In this document: one piece after another, positions 1 through 9,400 of the stretch
Position numbering within the stretch: position 1 is the stretch's first letter
How the letters are laid out: the number at the start of each line of letters is the position of its first letter
Assembly (NCBI GenBank): GCA_028822845.1
Contig: JAPKCS010000012.1
Coordinates: forward strand, 1 to 47,876
Length of the DNA stretch: 47,876 nt
Reading direction: 5' to 3'
DNA from: Candidatus Poseidoniaceae archaeon
GTDB lineage: Archaea; Thermoplasmatota; Poseidoniia; Poseidoniales; Poseidoniaceae
Position numbers and translations under genes: made by a program
Notes under the pieces: generated by a model
The model's input: only the letters and a program-made list of their open reading frames with translations
What the model was told of the DNA's origin: nothing
The model's database searches: none

Positions 1-76
1 TAGCGTTGTCTTCTCCACCCGTAGCGTTGTCTTCTCCACCCGTAGCGTTGTCTTCTCCACCCGTAGCGTTGTCTTC
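1..76 (-). repeat. 21-bp tandem repeat encoding DNATGGE units
   Basis: Three identical 21-bp units (1-21, 22-42, 43-63) and a partial fourth (64-76) lie in frame inside the peptidase gene. Each encodes Asp-Asn-Ala-Thr-Gly-Gly-Glu, so each adds one N-x-T glycosylation sequon. The array continues past the window edge, so the copy number is unknown. It probably forms a glycosylated, acidic stalk between the catalytic part and the cell anchor. Perfect identity of the units suggests recent slippage or expansion. Confidence 0.9.
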
Positions 77-3000
77 AAAGGGTGCTGGGAGAGGAATAAC
101 TCCGGGTACATTTTCACAATTCACTTCAAAATACAGGCAAAGGAGGGTGTCGATTCGATCTAATCCGGCCTGTCCTGTAGTGTGATCATATGTGACAAGA
201 TAAGAGGCAACCTGTGGACCTTGCCAGGCCCCAATACGTCCTTCGATGGACGTATGCCATTCAGTGAATTGTTCATTATTCTGAGGGAGAATTCCCCGAT
301 ATTCAAGAAGTAATGACTGAACAGGTTCTGAACGAGGCATTAAATTCACGATATCAAGTGTTTCTTGGTCAACTTCTAACCCCCAGAATTCGAAGAATGG
401 CGCCATATTTACGCCAATTACTTCGGATGATGTCTTGGTAAAATCAGAATCACTGGTCACGCCCACTTCGCTTAATTTCGTAGAACCATCCACTATACGC
501 TGATAGAACACATCGTGTGTCCCGCCAACGGAGTCCCACCCATAGAGGTAAGCCATGTCGACATATCTTGCAGTCCCTCTCGACTGGTAACTCACTTGGT
601 CGAGTGGGTATCCTTCCTCAGTATAGCCTTTGTATCCTTCACCGATCCGTTCACCGTTACGGAAATTCGAGGTAATCATCCAATCTATTGCCGTTTCGCT
701 GCGATTAAATCCTTGAAAAGTAGCATTTGCTAATGAGTCATCGAGCGATTTATTGAAGACAGTATTGAGAATGATTGCGGCTGGAACATTGACGACAGAT
801 TCCCCCTCACCCAACAGTGATGGAATATTGTGCAAATGACCCCATTCATGCCAAACTGTCATTATGCCCTTGTTGAAGACGTCTTCCGTTACAACCCGAG
901 GGTCTGCCCACCATGATATATCTCGGCGTGATGCCATCCCACTTTCCGTAAACGAGTTCACATCCGCTTTCATACTCATTGGGTTTTCAGCAGGCGCAAC
1001 TGTTCCCGCAGCCGGAGTTTGGATATCGGGCAACAGCCACATATGTTGCTGTGCATCTCCTCGCTCTAATGGCCACCCTCCTAGGACTAAGAATGAATCA
1101 ATCGCGCTGTCCCAAAGTTCAAGCATTTCAGTCGGATTGTAGACTTTAGAATAATCCATGACCGCCCCATAAAATGTTGCTCCTCCGTTTCCTTCAGAAC
1201 TAATGAGTTCAACTCTATACTCTCCACTTTGGTTTGAAACCTTGGAGAAAACGCCACTACCTGATGAATGCCACTCGGGTTCTGGTTCGCCTTCTCCCTG
1301 CGCCGAGTCATCATACAGCGTGTTTAAGTCATACGTAATAACAGTCAAATTAGGATATGTAATTTTTATTGTAACTTCTTCATCATGATGGCCAACTGCA
1401 GGTTCAATTGTGACGTTTTCACCTTCAGGCACTGTAAAGATACAACTTCGAGAAGTGTAGGTACCCGGGGTTCCGTCGATCGAACACAGTAAATCCCTTG
1501 AATATTTCAAGTACTTTAGAGGGAAACTGGCCATGAATCGGTCGGAGGCAATATCTCCCCATGGAGCATCGTTACTTTCCACAGCAGCCTTCCACTCTTC
1601 ATACGAAGTTTGGCTGAGTTCTCTGGTTGAAAACAAAGGCGATGAAACAGCTCCTGTGATGGTAAGTTCAAGATCTCCTTCTTGGGCTCCGTTTGGAGTC
1701 ATAATGTATATCGAACCACCAAATGGATTGGCTACATGTGTCGTCGCTGAATCGATTGGGAAAGACGTACCAACCTTGGGAAAGCGCGCATATGCTCCGT
1801 CGGTAGAGACCCGCAAGTCACTTTGGTGGGCTCCAACCCACGCCACGAGTCCACCATCGATATGTTCTGATGCGACTTCAATTGTAACGATTTCACCTGC
1901 TGGTGCAAAAAATCCAGTCGGTTGTATTAACCGGTTATCGTCGCCGAAACTCCGTGCTGGATCTGTTTGGTAGGTTCCTCGAATCATTGCTTTGCCATCT
2001 GTGACCCTCACAGCATTTTCGCCCACAAGGCCCGGGAAGTATTTGGCATCAGGAAAATCAATGCCCTCTGAGGCAAGGATATTCTCAGGGGTAAATACTG
2101 ATTCAAGGACATATACTTGCATTGTAAATCCAATATATCGCAAGGGGTAATCTGTAGAAGGAGTCCACGGTATTTCTCCAGCATCAAATATTGCGCCTTG
2201 AGTTGCAGCATATGTCTCAATGTAACGAACTGCATTTACTCCAATATCAGACCATGGGACATAGAGGTTTGAAACGACTTTTTCCAAATTTCCATCGATG
2301 GCAGTTGCATCAAGTGTTGTGTTACCATTCATATGCTCAATGAGCGCATTTAATGCATCATTCATGTCAACAGATGATCCGAAAGGAACGGGTGAACTCG
2401 AACTGAAATTCCGCACATACATTCCGATCGATGGTGTTGAATTTATTTCGCCCCACACGCCTTCACTGTTCCAATCGTAAGAAACAAATTTATTCCCACC
2501 TAAATCTGAGCCAATTCGAATAGGATTGTCAACCAAATAGGCTTTAAAACATTCAACATCATCAATTTTTGGCGTTAATGAATACACATAGCGTTGTGAG
2601 TTTAGAAGAATTTCGACCGTTGGAATCTCCAATGAAAAATCATAGGTAATCGTCAAGGTATACCATTTTTCAAATGAAAGATTACGATTGAGCATGGGGT
2701 TAAGGAAATGGTTTCCTTCTCCGGGTTGGGTGATCTGCATTGAAAGTCCGTAATTTTGTTCATCATCAACACCGCTCTTCACCCATAATGAAAAACCGAT
2801 GTCACCAAATCCTGCGGCTTGATTGGAAATTAAAATTCGAATCCCGTCTCCGGTTTTTCCTTGGTAGTCAGAACTGGAGTTCCCAGCAGTTAGGTGTGAG
2901 TTATTAAAATATGAATCATTTAGATTGAAATCAAAAGAAAATTGAATCCGGCCTGAGTGATTCAATCCATTGGTAAGGTTGTTCGGAAAGTCGACTGCGT

Positions 3001-3985
3001 CATAGCCGCCCAAATACAATCCATCTTCACCGTTCAAATTCTCAAAGGTTGGAGTTCCTTGACTTACAGCAGGTTCGAGTTCAGAGTTTGATTCGTTGAA
3101 AGATTCGCTCAAGAGATACTCACGAACCCCTGCGCCATCAACTGGACTGGATTGGTAATTTGTACACGGGTCCCTAGAGTCGTCCCAGAAATCATTATCA
3201 TCATCATCATCTTCATCGATATCTCGGCAACCATCAGCATCTGCATCGGTCAATTCAGTCGAAGTCCAATTCTTTTCGCCAAGCATACATAAGTCGAGGG
3301 AATCAACAATTCCATCACCATCATCATCAAGATCTTCAGCATCTTCTGAACCCACCAAATACACAAAGAGAGAGACGCCTCCGTTATCAGAATCGTATCC
3401 ATCATCGTAATAATTCTGATCATAGTCGGTAATGTTAATTGAATAATTTCCAGGTTGGCTCCACGAATCAGTGATTGAAAGGTCGCCATAGCTTACACTT
3501 CCCAGCATTCCCGAGATTTGTGAGAGTCGCCCAACCGAGTTCACGTAAAATGGGAAGGTTGATTCCCGTGATTCGTCAATGAAATAACTCCCCCAAAATA
3601 CAGAATCTCCACTTGGTTTTTCCATCGTGATTAATGTTTCATATCGGCAACTTGGATGGCATTCATGGTATACATCGAAGGCTTGACCAGGCAGGATCGA
3701 AAAATTGAATTCCTGATACGTCCAATCTTGAGTATCATAAAGGTCAATCAACACAGAACGGTCTTTACATCCATCGCCATCGTAATCGCTTGTCTCATTT
3801 GAAGTCCAAGAGAGTGTTCCAGTTGGGCAAGCATCATCAACGTCTGCAACTCCATCTGAGTCATCGTCCAAATCCTCTGCGTCAGGAATGCCATCATAAT
3901 CATAATCTGCGTAGGCTTTGGGGATGAAAACCGTTGAAAAAAGGAAAAGCAGAACGAGGAAGAGTGGAAGGATTCGATTGTTCAT
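1..3985 (-). CDS. Secreted M60-like (enhancin-type) zinc metallopeptidase, C-terminus cut by window edge
   Basis: Open from an ATG at 3985 to the window edge (1328 codons, no stop). It begins with a signal peptide ending near AYA, followed by Asp-rich DxDxDG calcium-binding stretches (about residues 24-60 and 215-260). A concanavalin/laminin-G-like beta region follows (about 290-560), then the peptidase region. Peptidase evidence: HEWGH at residues 1046-1050, with Glu1062 in GEGESVVN, matches the M60 HExxH...E zinc site. Upstream, an ANPFGG-like segment is typical of the M60 fold. The visible end is a run of DNATGGE repeats, each carrying an N-glycosylation sequon; related proteins in this window end in a membrane helix, which may lie beyond the edge. 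M60 enzymes typically cleave mucin-like glycoproteins, so a role in degrading extracellular glycoprotein is inferred. A weak TATA-like stretch (about 4005-4018) precedes the start. Confidence 0.75.
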   Translation of the reverse strand, partial: MNNRILPLFLVLLFLFSTVFIPKAYADYDYDGIPDAEDLDDDSDGVADVDDACPTGTLSWTSNETSDYDGDGCKDRSVLIDLYDTQDWTYQEFNFSILPGQAFDVYHECHPSCRYETLITMEKPSGDSVFWGSYFIDESRESTFPFYVNSVGRLSQISGMLGSVSYGDLSITDSWSQPGNYSINITDYDQNYYDDGYDSDNGGVSLFVYLVGSEDAEDLDDDGDGIVDSLDLCMLGEKNWTSTELTDADADGCRDIDEDDDDDNDFWDDSRDPCTNYQSSPVDGAGVREYLLSESFNESNSELEPAVSQGTPTFENLNGEDGLYLGGYDAVDFPNNLTNGLNHSGRIQFSFDFNLNDSYFNNSHLTAGNSSSDYQGKTGDGIRILISNQAAGFGDIGFSLWVKSGVDDEQNYGLSMQITQPGEGNHFLNPMLNRNLSFEKWYTLTITYDFSLEIPTVEILLNSQRYVYSLTPKIDDVECFKAYLVDNPIRIGSDLGGNKFVSYDWNSEGVWGEINSTPSIGMYVRNFSSSSPVPFGSSVDMNDALNALIEHMNGNTTLDATAIDGNLEKVVSNLYVPWSDIGVNAVRYIETYAATQGAIFDAGEIPWTPSTDYPLRYIGFTMQVYVLESVFTPENILASEGIDFPDAKYFPGLVGENAVRVTDGKAMIRGTYQTDPARSFGDDNRLIQPTGFFAPAGEIVTIEVASEHIDGGLVAWVGAHQSDLRVSTDGAYARFPKVGTSFPIDSATTHVANPFGGSIYIMTPNGAQEGDLELTITGAVSSPLFSTRELSQTSYEEWKAAVESNDAPWGDIASDRFMASFPLKYLKYSRDLLCSIDGTPGTYTSRSCIFTVPEGENVTIEPAVGHHDEEVTIKITYPNLTVITYDLNTLYDDSAQGEGEPEPEWHSSGSGVFSKVSNQSGEYRVELISSEGNGGATFYGAVMDYSKVYNPTEMLELWDSAIDSFLVLGGWPLERGDAQQHMWLLPDIQTPAAGTVAPAENPMSMKADVNSFTESGMASRRDISWWADPRVVTEDVFNKGIMTVWHEWGHLHNIPSLLGEGESVVNVPAAIILNTVFNKSLDDSLANATFQGFNRSETAIDWMITSNFRNGERIGEGYKGYTEEGYPLDQVSYQSRGTARYVDMAYLYGWDSVGGTHDVFYQRIVDGSTKLSEVGVTSDSDFTKTSSEVIGVNMAPFFEFWGLEVDQETLDIVNLMPRSEPVQSLLLEYRGILPQNNEQFTEWHTSIEGRIGAWQGPQVASYLVTYDHTTGQAGLDRIDTLLCLYFEVNCENVPGVIPLPAPFEDNATGGEDNATGGEDNATGGEDNA

Positions 3986-4151
3986 TATTCTTGGTTCTTG
4001 CTTCAAGTCATAAAGATATCGAAAATGTAAATTCTTCCCGAAATCCCCGAAGATCTAGATTGATTTATGATAAGAATCCAAAAGTCTGCGAATGATTCTA
4101 GCAAAGTTGCTCCATCAAGAACTCTGTCGAGTTCGTGTTCGAGGAAATCGT

Positions 4152-4679
4152 CTACTCCTCTTCACGATAACTTGTTCCTTGATTCCACTCTTTCATCAGC
4201 AAAATGATGATGCCTAATTCAGCTATTTTCGTTGTAAGACCCAAGTAATCTTCGAGGATGTAGTGTACATCATGATTGGATACAAAATATGCGCCAAACA
4301 TGACAGCAACACCGAGTCCCAATCCCAACCTCGCAACTTTTTCCTGCCATTGACTAAATTTAACCAAGAAGGAGAAACCCAGAATGGCAATGACCCCAAC
4401 TCCACCGAACAGGAGCAGATTATCGTTCAAACCCAACAAGATATGCACGGAACCTGTGAATGATGCAAGTGCAAATACCAATGGACTTGAGAGGCACGTT
4501 TGAAGTTCAAGGAATCGAGTGATTAGGATATATATGGATGCAGAAAGAACAATTGAAATGAGCATGATTTGCAAATTTGTAGGACCGCTCGTGCTTTCGT
4601 CACCATGCGCAGAAGCGAATGGTACTGACAAAACTGCAAGCACCACAGATAATGTGAGAACAAGCGTTCGGTGCTGCAT
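4152..4679 (-). CDS. Small secreted/membrane protein, unknown function
   Basis: About 175 residues. A signal peptide (QHRTLVLTLSVVLAVL then PFASA) is followed by a short HGDEST stretch and four to five hydrophobic helices. I do not recognise a family. An upstream in-frame ATG at 4697 exists, but 4679 is preferred. A TATA-like box at 4703-4711 sits about 25-30 bases before 4679, and a GAGGGG stretch lies just upstream. The gene lies downstream of the ZIP transporter gene on the same strand with about 100 bp between them, so a link to metal handling is possible but not shown. Confidence 0.6.
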   Translation of the reverse strand: MQHRTLVLTLSVVLAVLSVPFASAHGDESTSGPTNLQIMLISIVLSASIYILITRFLELQTCLSSPLVFALASFTGSVHILLGLNDNLLLFGGVGVIAILGFSFLVKFSQWQEKVARLGLGLGVAVMFGAYFVSNHDVHYILEDYLGLTTKIAELGIIILLMKEWNQGTSYREEE

Positions 4680-4702
4680 ATTCACCCCTCGACGCATGAT
4701 GG

Positions 4703-4711
4703 TAATTTAAC
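4703..4711 (-). promoter_or_regulatory. TATA-like box for the small membrane protein
   Basis: GTTAAATTA read on the minus strand, about 25-30 bases before the ATG at 4679. The spacing fits an archaeal TATA box with a very short or absent leader. Call by eye only. Confidence 0.35.
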
Positions 4712-4796
4712 TTTGGAATGGGTTTCAGTCGACCACTATGCAGTCTACCCCTGGAGGCACAGAGGGACAAGCGATTCGAACCCAATGGTTTCAAAC

Positions 4797-5939
4797 TCAA
4801 TGTCCGTGTTCGATGAGGCCAGTTGCATCTGCACCAACCAAGAGTCCCACAAGCAACAATGCCCCTGCAAGAACGCAAAGCATGGCCTTCCGTCCGGTAA
4901 CGGGATTGTGAATGTCAGGCAACGTATCGACGGTTGCGACGTAAAGGAAGGTTCCAGCCGAGAACAACATAGCCAAACCGATGGTATGAGTCTCTAAATC
5001 TGCAAGAGCAAAGAAGGCGATGATCATCATAACCGGGGTGGCCAGGGAAAACACAAGGACGTCAATGATTGATTCTTTTCGTGTTTTACGTTCGTGCATC
5101 GAAAACACTCCAAGACTAAACGCTGCAGGGGCTTTGTGAATGAGCACTGCCATGGCCACTGTGGCAGTGATAGCGACGCTACCGGTGGCGGCTGCGGCTC
5201 CAATGGCTAATCCGTCTGTAGCCGAATGAAGGGTCAATCCAAGAACCATCATCCAACCACCACTTCCATGATGAACATGTTCGTGTCCGTGTTCGTCATC
5301 ATGATCGTGATGTTCTTCATGAACAGCATGCCCAATTCCTGAGCCTTCGAGAATGAGCATCAACGCAAACCCGGCAAGAATCGCTCCACCGAGCAACCAG
5401 CCGTCGCCATGTGAATCATGTGAAGCATGAGAATCCGATGCCTCATGGGCATGGCCTGTGATCAGTTCCTCGATTTCATTCAAGCCAGTTGTAGCATTGA
5501 TGTCGCCATCTTCGACTTCTTCAATTACATGGAGCACGGATGCTGAAAGGGTTTCTGCCCCTGATTCGTCCTCATGGGCATCTTCTTTCTCAGATCCATC
5601 TTCACTGTGGGCTTCATGCCCACCTACAAGCATTTCAATCTCTTCGATTGCCTGCGAAGCATTGATTTCACCGTGATCGACTTCCAACATCACCAAAGCA
5701 ATGCTGCCTGCAATTCGATCATCCTCTGCATGTGAATCATGCTCTTCTGTCGTGGCCAATTCATACCCTTCCGGAATCACAACCATCATCGCAGAAGCAA
5801 TAATAATTCCAGCAGCGAGGCCAGTGAGAACTTTCAAGCGTTCAGGGTTTTGTTTTATCGATGATAAAACAGGGAGCAGTCCACCGAATAAGGCGATTAC
5901 AAGGGTCAGTGCTGCGTAGAACAATGGTGCTGTGGCCAT
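4797..5939 (-). CDS. ZIP-family divalent metal transporter with large acidic/His-rich insert
   Basis: 380 residues. It imports a divalent metal (Zn, Fe, Mn or similar) across the cytoplasmic membrane. Family marks are HSATDGLAIG at 238-247 in the fourth helix region and HKAPAA at 268-273, both carrying ZIP metal-binding residues. A strongly His-rich loop (about 204-224, HEEHHDHDDEHGHEHVHH) precedes them. Between the second and third helices is an unusual stretch of more than 100 residues, rich in Asp, Glu and His. It contains a duplicated segment (about 79-107 and 132-162, shared pattern EVxxGxINA...EIExLxxG). The gene is divergent from a NikR-like regulator with a 62-bp shared promoter region, which suggests metal-dependent control. 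Metal specificity cannot be told from sequence. Confidence 0.87.
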   Translation of the reverse strand: MATAPLFYAALTLVIALFGGLLPVLSSIKQNPERLKVLTGLAAGIIIASAMMVVIPEGYELATTEEHDSHAEDDRIAGSIALVMLEVDHGEINASQAIEEIEMLVGGHEAHSEDGSEKEDAHEDESGAETLSASVLHVIEEVEDGDINATTGLNEIEELITGHAHEASDSHASHDSHGDGWLLGGAILAGFALMLILEGSGIGHAVHEEHHDHDDEHGHEHVHHGSGGWMMVLGLTLHSATDGLAIGAAAATGSVAITATVAMAVLIHKAPAAFSLGVFSMHERKTRKESIIDVLVFSLATPVMMIIAFFALADLETHTIGLAMLFSAGTFLYVATVDTLPDIHNPVTGRKAMLCVLAGALLLVGLLVGADATGLIEHGH

Positions 5940-5960
5940 GGCCTTTTGTCCGATAATAGG

Positions 5961-5972
5961 TATTTAAAAAAT
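5961..5972. promoter_or_regulatory. AT-rich box shared by the divergent ZIP and NikR-like genes
   Basis: TATTTAAAAAAT lies 30-41 bases before the regulator ATG (6002) and 22-33 bases before the transporter ATG (5939). It can serve as a TATA box in either direction in this 62-bp intergenic region. The regulator also has GGGAGGG at 5993-5999, unusually close (2 bases) to its ATG. A repressor bound here would affect both genes. Confidence 0.45.
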
Positions 5973-6001
5973 GTTATTAATTCTAAGCGAATGGGAGGGC
6001 C

Positions 6002-6427
6002 ATGAGCCGTGTCTTATCGTTCAGCACCGACCATGATTTTGCAGATCAACTTCCAAGCCTCATTCACAAGTCGGGCTACAGCAACCGAAGTCAGTTTCTT
6101 CGAGATGCAAGCATCCACTTCGCCGATGCGAAACAGCGCGGAGACTTACAGTCGATGGCCAAGGAGCTCATGGTTGAAGGAACGATGATCATCTATTACC
6201 AACACGGAGTTGAAAGCAAGTTGATGGAATTGAGGCACTCAAAGGACATCGAAGTGTTTTCATTCCATCATAACTGCCTGACTGATTCTCACACCTGCGT
6301 TGACACAATGCAAGTCAGAGGTACGGCACGTACCTTCCAGAATGCGATTGATCATCTCAACAACACCAAAGACATTGACAAAGTGAGTTTTGTCGCAGCT
6401 CCAATCCGTGAAACTGGATGCTGTTGA
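6002..6427 (+). CDS. NikR-like metal-responsive transcriptional regulator
   Basis: 141 residues. The N-terminal 50 residues fit a ribbon-helix-helix DNA-binding domain (RVLSFSTDHDFADQL then SGYSNRSQFLRDA). The rest fits the ACT-like metal-sensing half of NikR, with GTMIIYYQHG at 60-69 corresponding to the NikR GTIxIxYxH strand. Possible metal ligands are His79, His89, His90, Cys92, His97 and Cys99. Their spacing differs from the classical nickel site (H76/H87/H89/C95), and the protein ends in a Cys-Cys pair. The metal sensed is therefore uncertain. Its divergent position next to the ZIP transporter makes that gene the likely target. Confidence 0.75.
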   Translation: MSRVLSFSTDHDFADQLPSLIHKSGYSNRSQFLRDASIHFADAKQRGDLQSMAKELMVEGTMIIYYQHGVESKLMELRHSKDIEVFSFHHNCLTDSHTCVDTMQVRGTARTFQNAIDHLNNTKDIDKVSFVAAPIRETGCC

Positions 6428-6464
6428 TCGATTCGTGATCAACAGGGGCATCGTAGTCGACGCA

Positions 6465-9400
6465 TTAACCCTGGAAAGCAGGGTAGTAATGTTGCGTGTA
6501 GCCAATGGCGTCAGCAGCAGGATAACCTTGGGCTAACAATCCGTTGTAATAATCGCGAGCTGGGTCAGCGACTGGCGCTGGTTGTGCAACTGGCTGGATT
6601 GCTTGGACTGCTGGGGCTGCGTAGGTTGCAACTGCCTGTTGAGCCACTGGTTGGGCTGCGAAGTTTGGCATTGCAACGGCTGCCGGTTGAGCATCCATCG
6701 GAGGCATGCTGGGCATACCACCGGCTGCAGGCTGTGCCCATGCTTTTTGTTCATCATCGGCACTCCGGCCTCGGAGGAAGAAAGCCCCACCAGCGAGCGC
6801 ACCAATCAATATCAAGCCGCCAAAGCCGTACATAGCGACCGAGCCACTGGAAAGCGAATCGCTTGATGTCTCTTTTTCTTGAATCCATCGAGTTGGGTCA
6901 TCGATGTAAGCGTCTGCGCCATCATCGAGGGTCCAATCTGTACTTGGGTTGGAATAGCCATCACCGTCTTTATCGTAGCATCCGATGCGGTCGAGTGTGG
7001 AGTTGCCTCGGCCATTCACGCAAGCATCAGCACCATCAGCAAGCGTCCACTCAGCATCAGGGTCAGAGTAGCCGTCACCATCGGTGTCAGCGCATCCAAG
7101 ACGATCGATGTTTGATGTGTCTCGAACAGTTGGGCAATCGTCAGGTGTGACACCGGTTGGGTTGTCTCCGTAGCCGTCGAGGTCTTCATCGGCCCATTGT
7201 GTTGGTTCAGCAGGGAATGCGTCACCGCCTTGTGTAGGCATCCAATTGATGTCGGGGTCTGAACGAAGGTCACCATCGGAATCGAGGCATCCGTATCGGT
7301 CGAAGGTGGAGGTGCCGGCCACGCTTGGGCATGCATCAGGTTCGAACCCTGTTGTATTGTCACCAAAACCATCGTTATCGGTGTCGAGGTACTGAGTTGC
7401 TTCCTGTGGGAAGGCATCCATCACATCGTACCAGCCATCGCCATCAGCATCGGGGCACCCGATCATTCCGGCTTGCCAAGACGTACCTGACTGGAGTGGA
7501 CAGGCATCTTGTGAAGTAGCATCAGCGTTGAATTCACCAGGCCACATTGTATTGCGGTCTGTCCACGTAACATTGGCCCAGTTGTCACCAAAGCCATCCT
7601 CGTCGAAATCTGACCACTGAGTCGGATCATTGCCAAAGGCGTCAGCTCCATCTTCGGAGGACCAGAAACCATCAGCATCTGAATAACCGTCTTCATCAGC
7701 ATCGAAACAGCCGAGGCGATCAAGGCTTGAGGTTCCTGGTTGATTTGGACAGTCGTCTGGAGTTGTGCCAAGTGTGTTGTCACCATAGCCATCGTTGTCA
7801 GCATCAGCCCACTGTGTGGCGTCAGCATCGAAGGCGTCGTCGATGTCAGCCCAACCATCGCCATCGGCGTCAGGGCAGGCGTTCTTCCCACCAAGGGTTG
7901 AGTCGCCAGCCTCATTCGGACAGTCGTCGAAATCATCGGCCCAACTGTCACTATCGGAATCAAGGCAGCCTTGAGTCCCGTTGAGAGAGGTACCAGAGAC
8001 CGTCGGGCAATCATCGCTAACGTCACTGAAACCATCGGCATCATCATCGGTGTCTTCATCGCTGTCACGGCAACCATCGCTGTCGATGTCAGAACTGGCA
8101 TCGGAGACCCATGTTGGACGAGGTGGGGCGTAGGAGGTCCAAGGACAGTTGTCATCGGCATCGTCAATTTGATCGTTATCGTCATCTGAATCTTCGCCAT
8201 CATCTTTGCATCCATCATTGTCCCAATCTGTTGAAGCAGATGGGTTGGATGTGTCTTGTCCACTCGTCCAATTGAATTCGCCTCCACGAGGGCAGAGGTC
8301 AGGGAAGTTATCGGTGATTCCGTCATTGTCGTCATCGGAATCACAAGCATCACCGCTCGTATCCCCATCCGTGTTGGCTTGAGTTGGGTTCGAAACATTT
8401 GGGCAGTTATCTTGAGAATCAGGAACACCGTCCACGTCTGCATCTTTCTTAGCGCTGGGGTCAAGTGACCACAAGATAGCGTCCCAGTTGGAAGTGGAAG
8501 TGAGTGTTAACCCACTCTTACTCATGGAACCGCCGCCAAGTCCGCCACCGACGGTGACGATATCGGTTTCGTTGATGGCGATGGAATAGAGCACTTCGTA
8601 ATCAGCACCAGAAGTTGTTTCCATCCAGTTCCATATACCGCTTGAAGACAATGCGCCGACCATTCCATCGAAATTGCCACCAACCACGGCAGATTGTTGG
8701 CCACCGGTGAAGGTAGCATCGAGGACTGTGACAACGAACACTTCGTCCATCGAGTTGATGGCGATGTCACGAATGGAGTCGACAGAAGAACTGCCCCCGG
8801 TCGCTGCCCAACTGGTACCAGGAAGGGTCGCGAAGGGGTTTTTGAGCACAAAGGCATCTTGTTGACCTTGAGTGGCTGTAATGGACCATGAACCCGAAGG
8901 ACCACTGCCTTGCAGGGTACCGTCATACAAACCTCCAATGTAGAGATCGTCATTCATACTCATCGCCATGGAAGTCGCTTGAGTGTCTTGATTCGGAGTG
9001 CCGAGTCCGCTCAGTGTTTTCACGGTGCCAGATGAATCAAAATTGATGAAGAAGGCGTCACTGGTTCCGGATGGAATATAGGAGTTGGTCCCGAAAATCA
9101 TGTTGCCAAAGGTGATTCCAGTGATGAAAATATCGCCCATTGAATTTACTTCCACTCCGGATACGATTTGGTTACCTACACCGCCGCCGGATGCCGCCCA
9201 AACGAGGGATCCTGCTATACCGTCAATTTTCGCTACAAAAACTTCTTGATCGCTCACATTGAATGTAATTCCGCCGAAATCAGTCTCCCCTTGATGGACG
9301 CCTGTGACAATGACATCGCCGTTTTGATCAATGGTCACCGATTCGATTTGGCTTGTTTCTTGAGAATTATTTACCACGGTCTGGAAACTATGGGCCCAGA

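Noticed and set aside
515-3489. Short ORFs on both strands over the first 4 kb
   Set aside because: All lie inside the single long minus-strand peptidase frame that is open to the window edge.
4740-4800. Possible tRNA T-arm (TTCGAAC/GGTTCGAATC-like string) near 4775
   Set aside because: The bases flanking the TTCGAAC do not pair as a T stem in either direction and no acceptor or anticodon stem can be drawn.
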